NCBI GenBank assembly: GCA_029747015.1
Contig: JAKOGI010000143.1
Span: 901,001-965,000, forward strand
DNA: 64,000 bases
Direction of reading: 5' to 3'
From: Carnegiea gigantea
Taxonomy: Eukaryota > Streptophyta > Magnoliopsida > Caryophyllales > Cactaceae
Position numbers and translations under genes: made by a program. Shown in pieces: positions 38,776 to 50,300 of the stretch (positions are counted from its first letter, which is position 1; each line of letters begins with the position of its first letter). Under the pieces are notes generated by a model. That model was not told the origin of the DNA and did no database searches. It worked only from the letters and a program-made list of their open reading frames with translations.

Positions 38776-39007
38776 TAGGGCTGTCAAACGGGTCGGGTCG
38801 GGTCGACCATTTAATAAGCGGGTCAATTTCGTGTCAGCCTTGAAAATAGCTAAGATTTGCTCACAACTGAAAAATAGCAAGTTTTCACATTAAACAACCA
38901 AATCGTGTCGACTTCTGGGCAAAATCGGTTCCGTTCAGGTCGGGTTCATGTTTCTCTCAGTAAATTCGGGTCGGGTTATCGTGTCGGGTCAGACTTTGAC
39001 AGCCCTA
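38776..39007. mobile_element. hAT-type MITE in the peroxidase promoter, 232 bp
   Basis: Both ends read TAGGGCTGTCAAA inwards (13 exact bases), followed by GGGTCGGGTCG-type units. The perfect 8-mer CTTTTCAG flanks it at 38768-38775 and 39008-39015. It has no coding capacity. The identical TIRs and perfect TSD suggest a fairly young insertion. Confidence 0.9.
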
Positions 39008-39025
39008 CTTTTCAGGCCCCCGTTC

Positions 39026-39033
39026 TATAAAAA
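39026..39033 (+). promoter_or_regulatory. TATA box of the peroxidase gene
   Basis: TATAAAAA lies about 100 bp before the peroxidase ATG at 39128, a good position for a core promoter. The right end of a hAT-type MITE is 18 bp upstream. Motif and position only. Confidence 0.6.
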
Positions 39034-39127
39034 TTGGCACTTCATTCTCTGAGCTATCAGCGTCTATTGTATACTGTTATACTACATTCTTTCCATGCTT
39101 GTTGCGTAGTAGAGTAGCTAGAAAGAA

Positions 39128-42100
39128 ATGGACAGCTGTAGATGTGTACTGATTCTGCTGATTATACTCTGTGTTTGTGGCAGAAAAGGTGAAGGGCAAG
39201 GGTTGGTTTATGACTACTATGACTCAACATGTCCATATGTGGAAGAAATTGTGAAGAGAGAAATGTTCAGCATATTTGCAGCTGATGCTACAGCACCTGC
39301 GGCGTTCCTACGGCTTTTGTTCCATGACTGCCAAGTTCAGGTTGGTTTATAACCACCTTGTTTACATCTCTTTATCCTATATTTAAATGGTGTATGCAAT
39401 CAATGAAAGAGGTGCCTAAATGCATTTTTGGTGGGTTAGAGCCATGTTCACGTTGGATTGCTGTTTAAACCTATTTTTGTGCTCAACATGCATACCTGTG
39501 ACGATAATTTTCTCCAGACTGTATGGGTTGTGATCTTCATTCACCTTTTTCTTTTGAATGCATTTAAAGCTTCATGTGAACTCTCCTATTTTTCCCCCCC
39601 TTTCCTACGTTTATTTTTTGGAGTTTTTCTTTCCTTTGTCGCACCAAACGCTAGTTATAATGTTGATTTCAAAAAAAAAAAAATAATACCACTCATTGCC
39701 TTGATACTGTCAGCTGCGTATCCAAAAATATCTATTTAAGGTTGTTCATATTTAAGTTTTCGTAAAATTGTTGAGTACTAATTTATTTTTGTGAATTTCC
39801 ATTTTAATAGTTTTACAAATTTTGAGAATTTTTATATGTAAATTTGAACTAATTTTTTGACTGACAATTGACGGAGACATCATACTAAGAAATTAAAGTC
39901 CATCACTAGATACTATGATGGTGATTTTTATACTCAGTCTCTTTGATAATGGTTACCCTTTTTAATTTCACTTGTTACATTTTGATCATCTGCTTTATCC
40001 ACTATTACTTCGAATTTAATGCATGCACATCTAAAATTCAGTCCCATTAGACAACCATTGTTACGAATAGAATGAGGTTCCACATAGGGACCTTCTTTGT
40101 ATCCTTGACGAGAATAATCTAGAGAGAACCCTTGAGAGAAGGGCTACCTAGATTGTATTCTTACCTTTCTTACCCCCCCCAAAAAAAAAAAAAAACCCAT
40201 TGTTACGAATAGAGTTATGTGATTGTGATGCAAAGGTCCATTTACGACTATTTTCATGTATTAATCAACTATCTGTTGTCACGAATTTTGAGAAATAGAA
40301 TGACATGTTGTGACCATAGCAAATTGAAACATCGTGATATTCTTTCTGATTTAAGTTTAATGTTCTTTCTGTATTTGGCCATCCGTAAATCCTCATGAAA
40401 GGTCTCTAAACTCACTTATCTTAATTTTGTTTTGGGCCAGCCTAGTCCCATCTATTCCTTGTTTATTTGTGTACTCGGAATTCTGTAAGCCTGAATTTGG
40501 TAGAATTGTTAGATCATTTAAGGCTTATTCATTTTAGCGTTTACTTTTTGTCATAAACGGCGAAGGAATTGTAATAGTGGTAAGGGTGACAAGATTTACT
40601 TGTGAGTCATACAGAAACAAAACAACCAATAATTGTAAAACCTAGATTTAATTGTAACATGGAAACGAATGGCCTTTAGAAGAGAAACAAAACTCAGTAT
40701 TATGATATTTCTCTTAACTAAACATTTTTTATATCTGTAATTTTCCAAAAAAGATGGAGTTTATGAAGCAAAAACTGCTCTACTAGAACTTTTACTGATG
40801 CATAATTCAACATGCTGAATTTATATTGCGTTCATCTTTCATCCAACTAATTAGAAGCCCTTTTTTGGAGAAGTAATTTCTTCTGATTTTCAGTGGTCCT
40901 CAAACAACCAATAAATGCCCTGCTTTTTCATAAACACCCGTAGAGGTACAGAGAAGGTTGAATTTTTAGTTTAACTATTTCTGTGAATGACTTAGCACAG
41001 ATCAATTGAAGTAATCAAATAGGGCTATTTCACATGATCCACTATTATTTTTGCTATTACATCTACCAAATCCGTGTAATTCTATATATTAACCCCAAAT
41101 CAAATAAATATCAGTACTTCCACCAACACTTTTGGGGTTTGGAGGTGGGAGGACAGAAAGTCAAACATACAGAACGTTAAAAATGCACCACTTTACCGCT
41201 GTAATTGGATCGAAGAAATATTGCTTTTAGTGGAATTTGTATATTGACTACCTATTACTTCACGATGAAACTGGAGTAGGCTAACGCATCAACATTCTAA
41301 ATTCCAAAGAGGGGTGTTCATCATTGTCTTAAGAGAATCCTCCGCATTTTCTTCAAAAATTTTCAGTGCTCTCATTTAAACTTTTATTGACAATTTGACA
41401 TAAAGAATTTGTTGACACATTGTAATACAGGGATGTGATGCATCAATCCTCTTACAATCGGAAGACTCGGAACTGCAATCTTCGAGGAACTTTGGGATAC
41501 GAAAACTAGAAGAGATTGCTCGTATAAAATCCGTTTTGGAGGATGAATGTCCAATGCAAGTCTCGTGTGCAGATATCATTGCTTTGGCAGCCAGGGAAGC
41601 GGTTTCAATTTCAGGTGGCCCTTCTATTCAGATTCCTCTTGGAAGAAAGGACTCCCTCACTTCTAGCTCCCAGCAGGCTGATGCTCATCTTCCTTCCCCT
41701 AGCATTGATGATGTTGACCGATTTCTTCAAATCTTCATGGGAAAAGGAATGGACCTCGAAGAGTCTGTTGCAATTATAGGTAACTAGTCTCTCAAACTCT
41801 CCTGAAATTTATTATAGGATAAACATTTTCAGAATCTATTAGTAGATTTATGAGTGCAACTGTGCAAGACATGATAAACGGGTTGTCTCGAATGGGTTTG
41901 ATCAGGTTAGCTTGGGATTAGATCAATCATAACAGGTACATGGACTGCTTTGGTCATATCAAGGTGAGGTCATGTACCCATGCAGTGACTTCGTTCAGTG
42001 AGCTTGTCAAGTGAATGTAACTGATAATGGTTGCAAGGCATAAAAACTCCTGATAGTGCTCCTACTGTAGATTTGCCTTGGGCCTATTGCATTTGCTGTA

Positions 42101-42527
42101 ACACATGTTATGTGGGGTTTTCATTGCAGGTGCACATACACTAGGCGGCGGACACTGCAGGAACATAGTAAGCAGACTTTCTAATCCTAAGCCAACTGAT
42201 CAAATGGACCAGGGTTTCCAGCTTCAATTGAGACTCAGTTGCCCCACTCTAATCCCCACCAACAATGTCACAGTGGTACCAAATGATCTCACTACAACGA
42301 TATTCGATAATCAGTATTACAGGGACGCTGCCATTGGCAGGGGCTTGTTCCCCATTGATTCCAGCATTTCAAGGGATGCTCGAACCATGGCGATTGTCGC
42401 ACAATTTGCAGTTGATAAAATGTATTTCTTCCAGACTTTTTCTTCTGCGTTTCTGAAGCTTGCTTCGACTGGGGTTCTTACCGGGGACGAGGGTGAAGTC
42501 AGGTTGGATTGCAGCCTAGTAAATTGA
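39128..42527 (+). CDS. Class III secretory peroxidase, peroxidase-29 type
   Basis: Three exons join in phase: 39128-39340, 41431-41779 and 42130-42527, giving 960 bp and 319 residues. A signal peptide (about 1-23) precedes QGLVYDYYDSTCP. The distal haem site is RLLFHDCQVQ, split from GCDASILL by intron 1. The body has QVSCADIIALAAREAV and LGRKDSL, and the proximal histidine is in GAHTLGGGHC, split by intron 2. All eight conserved cysteines are present. Family members oxidise phenolics with hydrogen peroxide in the wall or vacuole. The Gln in FHDCQVQ, where most members have Phe, is from memory typical of the peroxidase 29 group. Many family genes have four exons; this has three, with the usual second and third coding blocks contiguous. 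Intron 1 is 2.1 kb and carries a retroposon. Confidence 0.93.
40055..40213 (+). mobile_element. Short retroposon with 17-bp TSD in peroxidase intron 1
   Basis: The 17-mer CCATTGTTACGAATAGA occurs at 40055-40071 and 40197-40213. The insert (40072-40196) ends with C8 then A15 directly before the second copy, so it was copied from a polyadenylated RNA in plus orientation. No clear A/B boxes: either a SINE or a severely truncated LINE. Confidence 0.75.
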
Positions 42528-43827
42528 TGAATACGATATACTTTTGTTCTTAAGGGTTTTTTTTTTTTTTTTTTGGGGGGGGGGGTGGTTCTGTGCCTAT
42601 AATATTAATTGTAATTGTAATAATAACGGTCATTCTTATCTTGGGGGTGTACACAGTACACTCTATACTGGTTAACTGCCAATTATCAATTGATTTCAAG
42701 TTTAGTTGCTGGACACGTCATTATTGCTTTTACCCTGTTGATTTCAAATTTATCCATGCACCGGACACATCACTTACACAAGGATTGGTCTGTTCACCCT
42801 ATTTGGGACAAAGTATTTCTCAAATCCACCAATAAACAAGCATAACTCTTTTTTCAACGATTCTTATGTCTTCAACATTCAGACATAGGATTTTTACCTT
42901 AAAAATTCTAGGTTTTATCTTCTATGTGGAAACTATATGTCCTTTTCTATAAGTCAAATGACTAATCATATTCATACGTTTCATTATACAAACAATGAAG
43001 TGAATAGTTTGACATTGTAGTTTAATGTAAAAGATGTGGCTCCCAAATTTAGTAATTTCCTGAAGTAGGCCATTTAGATAGACTTGGCATACTGTAACAA
43101 AGTAAGAGAGCACAATTCAGCCTGACCTAATTCGTAGAGAGAAACGCGACCTTTTCATAGGACATGGCCCAATACCGAGCCTAAATTGACAATATTTCAA
43201 CTATTTAGTATGAAACCCGGTCATTCGTACATTAATGAAATCTTGCCTATTCAAGGCACATGCATTGAGTTCACTTACAGCAAACCAATTGTCAGCTACG
43301 GGGGGCTTAAAATTAAAGCATCACCGATAAAACTAGTTAAACATGCCCAACAGGACGCATGTGTTCCACGTAAGTACATCACAGCCCCCCCCCCCCCCCA
43401 AAAAAAAAAAAACAAGAAAAACCCACAAAAACAAAAAAAGAAGAAACAAATACACATCAAGTGAATGAGTCCTGCAAGAAGAAATTGTGAGATGCTTTCC
43501 TGTTAATACGGAAGTCACAAGGATGCAGACAAAGAAGAGCTACTCTCATGTAGCATATCTTATACCATTCCACATGTAATTATTGATTCCTAAAATCAAA
43601 ATCAAATCAACACAACAATAATCTACGAACTCTAGGCTTAAGCTTTCTGCGGTACTAATCCAACACCTGAGTCATTGTAGTATTTACCCCTATGTTCTCT
43701 GTAGTCTCTACTCTAGTACAAATAATCTCCTATAGTTCCATCGCCAAAGATGGACTGAAGCTCTAGTTTGAGGGTTAGAAAAACCACGCCAAAGATTCTA
43801 CGTGTTTGGGACAAGGAGGAATGATCA
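42528..43827. other. Convergent intergenic spacer between peroxidase and GT14
   Basis: Contains both 3' UTRs, a T18-G11 tract at 42557-42585 just after the peroxidase stop, and a C15-A13 tract at 43385-43412. No other gene seen. Confidence 0.6.
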
Positions 43828-46800
43828 TCATGTGTTCTTATCCAACAATGGAGATGGATCATACCCCTCACTCAAAAGCCGCATAGCAGCTCCTTCGGAG
43901 AACTTCCTAGCAAAGAGGAAGCAAGGAACTGATGTAGCATTAGTTCGGCACCACTCTGTCCTGTACTCTGTCTCATAGTATACATGGTTGATATCCTGTT
44001 AAAAAGAACACAGAAATATAGGTTACACAGAAAGGTGATAAGTGATAATAGCGCTGCGTCGTGAGCAAGCCAGCTGGTATGCAAGCTGCTCTAGGTCACC
44101 TCAGTCAAGGCTAGGTGCAAACACCCTTCAGCCCATACTGACCTGAGGCCCTGGCCTCTAACTTTTTTGAAAAAAGAAAATAACTTGTGTAGATCCAAAG
44201 CCGGTTTTTTAATTTATTATTTTTAACCTAGGATTTAGTTTAGCATGCACTCGAAGAGAAAAGAAATATTTTGGTATGGTCAAATGACCAAGTTTAGCCA
44301 AGCCTTGAGTCAAGGCAGAGGCAATGGAGCGGATTGGAGCCCAGCATTGCGCCAATGCAGAGTAAACTAGGTAAGCTTGAAGCTTAGCCTAAATACATTA
44401 CTAGCTCACAAGTACAACTGGTTGAAACATAGTAGCAAGTAACAATATAAATTATCAAGTTTCAACACCTTAATTTCTTTAATCCATTGAGGACCTGCAG
44501 TTGAATAGCTGAAAGTAACAGGATGCCATCCTTTCCCTTCCATTTTCGATGCAGATTCATTCCAAAGAGTGTAGGTCAATGTTCTACGTTCAAGTTGATC
44601 CTCAAGTCCCATCATCTGTCAAGAAGAAACAGATTTCAGACACTATCATATGTAAATATTAATGATGACTTCAAAGTAGTAGGACAGGTAAATTGGACAT
44701 TATTGAGAATCATGAGTGCAGAATACATCATTCCAAATACAATGGCAACTTAAACAAATTGTTCATAAACATCAACAAATTGGTGGGGCACGAAAAGTTC
44801 CCACCAATGACCTCGGAAATAACGATGAACAAAACTTACAGCTAGAAATGTCTGCACATAATGTTCATCCGGAATGCAATTGTGCTGTTTTTGGAGTTTC
44901 TGCATTCATATAAGCAAATATATTCAGATCTGACTGATGGCAGGTTTAAAAATCAGTATCTCCCCAGCTGAGAAACAGATGCTGGAAGAATAGAACTGGA
45001 TATCCAAAATTCAGTTGACAAATACCAGCAAGAAGGGAGGACAAAAACTAGACAAAAGATAGGCTCAGGGGAGAAACAACATTGACAACTAAGTCTCTGA
45101 CATAAGATTGATTGATAATTTTCCATACCCCTGGTGGGATAATTTGACAACAATCTATTTTAGACAATATTGTTACATAATTCTAACTAGAACATCCTTT
45201 GTGGCGAACATGTTAGATTAGTCAGACTAGAACATCCTTTGTGTACTTGTAAACCCAAAAACAGACCCCGCAACATAAATAAAAGCACATAGGACTAATC
45301 TGACCATATTGACCCAATGGCATCTTCAGAAGGGGATAATTATTTAAAGGATGAATAGTTTTACACAGCAATAGTGGATCTCTAAGTAAGTCGCGAATAG
45401 CAAAGCTTGAAAAGTTTGACAATAACTGATGTCGTCTTCTGTATGAAAGACGCAGCTAACACCGTCCCAGACTTCAGAAATCTCTAACAGAGTTTGCATG
45501 TTAACTGCTACAAGTTACAACAGAAGTATTCCATGGACTATGAATATGTGACTAGGAATTGTGGGGCATGGTGCCTGGAATAATGCAAGATAAAGCAGTA
45601 GATAGTGGACAAAACCGTGTTCACTAGGAACACGATCCAATGAAAATCCTACGGAGGGCAGGATCTGTAAGATAAGAGATACAATGCTTGATGGTGCTTC
45701 CCCAGACAACAAAGTTGTATCTGACAGATCCTCAAACAAAAAAGCCTTTCAACTGGGAAGCAAAGAGAATTGGCATTAAAACAGTGGAGGCATTAGAAGC
45801 AAACAAAGGTCATCCAATAAAATGGGATGATGCATTGCTTCCAGATTCAAAGTTAAAAGGTAAGATTCTAGATAAAGAATGTTAATAATCTCATCCCTGA
45901 ATTCTGTAAGAAATTGCCAAACAGCTGAGAAGCTTGATGTACAACTGTTAAATGTAAATGGCGTACAGCTGAGAAACTTGATGGAAAAATTAGTTCAAAC
46001 ACGCTTTGCGGGAGGATATGGCAGGTTGGACCCTGGAGCTCCCATGGTCAATAAGTTCCAGCTCATTTTACGTCTCATCCATTGTCATTATATCCTGAAC
46101 AGTCCTCACCCTACCATACCAGGATGCTCTTTAATGCTAATGTACACGCAACTGAAGTCAGCACATTTTTGGTTTCAAGACTCCTCATTATCCTGTCAGG
46201 ACCTAGCTATTGCTATTAAACCACCATGTGCAAGATCAGCCTTTCTTTCCGCACTGTTGCACAATTCCTGAACTTAAATATCTCAGGTCACTGAAGAGAC
46301 GGCTAACAAGTATCTGATAAAGGCGTCGAGCTATTGGAAAAATACATAGAATAATAATACACCCTAAAGAAATAATCAAATAAAGAATAGGGTTTGCATC
46401 CGTTCTCCTAATCAAGGATTCAAAATGGGGTTTCGGTCGCGATTGCGGTTTCGGTCGTGATATGGAAAAATCGCTCTAATGCGAAAATCACGTTCCATAT
46501 AGCGGCCAAAACACAGTTCCGCCAACTTAAAAACCTTTCCAATGCGGCTGTTTCGTCACGGATCGGCCACATTTTAAATCCATGCTCCTAATCCACTTAC
46601 AATGTATTGCTATCTCCTATTAGCTGGATCAATTATAAATGGAAGCTTAGTTTTAAAAGGTGCAAGGCGCATTGAGGCATATAGGGTCCCAAAGCGCAGG
46701 CAAAAGGATTTAGGCAAAGGCGCACATATCACGGATGCGAGGTGCACTTCTATGCAAAAATGCTTAGAAGTCACTCACATTTCACAAAACATATTTTGTA

Positions 46801-47285
46801 GAAACTAGTTATATAAATGCATAAAAAGAGTGATTAGACATCAATATAGCTGCTAACACCACAAATAACCTTAAGATATGTTATCTTATTATTGTAGTTC
46901 CCCAAAGCACACACTTATTGTACAGGCATAGCTCACCTTTTAGCTCCCAAGGAAAGAAAAGAAGAAAAAGGTAACAACAAGGCCAAGCAACAGAAGGAAA
47001 ATAGGGAAGATATAGTCTCGCATCCTTGAGGCGCACCTCATCTCCTGCGAGGAGCTGGCTTGGTAGCCCCATGTCAAGGCGTGCCTAGGCGTGCATTAGG
47101 CAGGCTTTTTAAACTAAGGATGGGAGAACCAACAGGCACTCTTATCAACAAGAAGAATCTCACGGTCCAAAATCATATATAACAAAGAAAGACAGTCCAC
47201 ATGGAAAGCTGGGAAAAAAGCTACAGTTAACAATGCTCAGTAATATGCTATGACCAATCTTTTCAAGACAAGATAAAATGTCTGT

Positions 47286-47329
<44 letters not shown>

Positions 47330-50300
47330 CTCAAAGTCAAGTCAACTCACCAGATTCAGCTTCCCCTTTCTACCATCAATTGGTGGACGTCGCTGCAGTT
47401 AAAAGAAAGGAACAATAATAATATAAAAATAATAATCTTTTCAGTAACAAACCAACAGCACTAATCTGCATGCTTAAGGAATAAAGCTAAGCAGGTAAAT
47501 ATAACCCTGGACAAATAGCAATAACTACAAGAAATTACACAGCAGTGCACTACATATCCACTGCAAACACTTAAAAGCAGCATTAGAGTGTACCTTACAG
47601 AACTTTTTGAAGATTGGAAAGACAAGCTCATCATCAACCACAACTTCTGCATGTCTCCGAATCAGAGTGAACCACTAAAGTTGCCCAAGAAGCAATAAGT
47701 TATAATAGTAACAGTAAAATTAAAGTTGCTATGATCACCGTAATAATATCATTGAAAATTATCATCTATGGACTTGGGATGTGTGCCTGAAGTGGGTATG
47801 GATCCAAGCATCCAATTTGTCAATGTTCTACCTAGGACACTGGTAGATAGTCCAGGATACAGATATGAGTGAGGACACTAAGAACTGTCATTCCACAAGT
47901 CCAAATCCAAGTATCCAACTTGTCAATGTTCTACTTAGGACACGGGTAGATAGTCTAGGATACAGATATGGGAGAGGATACTAAGAACCGTCATTTCACA
48001 TGTGCAAATACAATTCAAAACGAATTCATCAGGAAAATAATCTCGTACTTAAATCTCCAATCCAGTGGCACAGTTAATAACAAGTTAAAAACAAAAGCCC
48101 AAAAGATTATCCATATGTGAAGATCCTACTAAAGAAGTCTGTAAAGAAGGACAAGGCTGATGTAGAACATAAATCAATTGTTGTCATCCTTAGTAGATTT
48201 GACACACATCAGAGGCATGTCCCATGCCAATACCATGCCTTGCCTTATCTGATATGGGTATGGAAACAAAATCAGACTCAGGTTACACAGAATGAAGGGG
48301 TACATAAACAATACCAGACCAGCTTCGCCAAATACAAGGAACTAAGCGTGATTGACCGGTTATATGAATGAGATCAATAAATTTCGATCCAACAAGAACT
48401 TACTGCTGGTACTCCTGGTAATAATGACGGCTACTAATAAGTTAAGGCCCACTTTCTTCCTATAGAACCACCTACCACTTTTGCTAATTTACATCAAAAG
48501 CCTAAAGCACTCATTAAAAACAACAGTCCGCCTCTGCACCACAAGTATTGCAAGAAATTCCTAACATAGCAGCAATTAATGGATTAGTCTGACTTCTAAT
48601 AGACAATTCTACAGGTCTCAGGACAACATCAAAACAGAAAAGATGCTCCAACAAGAAAAGCTGCAAGAGCAGTTAAATCAGCCAAACAGTTCAAGATTGG
48701 GTCAGACTGACGTGTGTAAACAAATGATATGTTGAGGGTGACTTAACTTCCATGGTTCCAAATATCTAAAGTAAATGCCAGCACCAAGCATCTCTCTCTA
48801 GAATGTATTCTGCGCAAGCTGACTTGGTACAATAGGACCCCTGTTCTTCACAAAGGCAGTATCTCGTTTGCTATGAGCCTCCGGAAAAATTTCTTATCTG
48901 TTTCTTAAATGGGCCAGCCGTACTGTACCTGTACTAGAGGCAGAATCCAATTGCAGTACAGATTTTGAACAATGTCACGTCCACCCGACACTGGTGAAAC
49001 CCAATTGATTTGGCCGCCTATTTTCTAACCAACACCTGATTTTATGTTACTTGCAACCTGAACAGCTCGTATTTCATATGCTAATGTGCAAATCTGCATT
49101 ACTTGAGTACTCTAGTGGTTTCTCCGACCAAAAATGTCCCAGAAGTATAACTCACATGCTTCCATACCGGGGCACCATTTTCTCCACCAGACTCTTCCCG
49201 TCTTCCACTGCCATTGGGTTGCTGAACAACCCCAAAAACAATCAAATAGCTACATGTTCTTCATGATTGTGTGGTTTGCCAACCACACAATTAGCTTGAT
49301 TCTTGCCTTACCAAGTGTTTGGCATTCCAAGCAATCAGCTTACTCAGATGCAAAATAGAGACTGGCTAAAGACTATGTGGCAAGTGAGTTCACTGTTGCC
49401 TTGGTTATGATCTAAAGTAAGTTCAACCGAGTGTATCTTTTAGTCCAATCGTTGTTCACTCAGTTCACACGTGCTGAGACTATTATATTAAGCTCAAGCT
49501 CCTTAAACAAGTCAATTTGTAATGTTGCATGATTGACCAAAGGAGTGACAGACAAAACAAGAGGATAATTAAAACCTAAGATAGCTGTTTTATAAGATAC
49601 CAAGGGGCCCTAAGGAATCCCATTCTACCATGTTCCCGAACAAGTTCTTTTAGTATATATTTCTATTGAACAGATCATCCAAAAGGAATCCTACAGTGAC
49701 GCTAATCACAAACCAAAAAAAGGGTATCAACAAAATCAACTACATCAATTGAAAACGAACAGAGTTTCTCTTCTTCCTCAGTGACGTTCGAACCACTTTT
49801 CCTTGATGCACCCCAAGAGAGTCCAAAACCATTAAAAAGAAAACCTCCTCTTTATCCCATCCAAATCATCCAGAAAAATAACATGTCGGATGGTTCAAAT
49901 GAATTGCTTGACTTTTCTTCCAAAAGAACCTTCCCATCTATAAAATCAAGCTTGGCAGAATTAGCTGCAAACCAAGGAGGGTCCAAACTACTTAAAGCTA
50001 ACTCCCAAAGAGCTCTGCAGATGGGCAACGAATAGCTGGTAGGTGGATTCCAAGCCCCCTCTCCAAACAAAGCCCTATCAACCTAATTTACCTCTTTTGC
50101 AAACTTATCACCAGTCAAAACCTTGCCTTTGGCTGCCTCCCACATTATTATTATTTCAAATACACCTTAATTGCAGCAATAGATCGGAAACGATCTTCCA
50201 AGAAAGTCATGACGTATAACTAAGGATTTGCAGTGCCAAGAGAGGAAGATTGCTACAAAAGCATTTTGAGGCCTTGGGATTCCATAGCATGAGGGATTTA

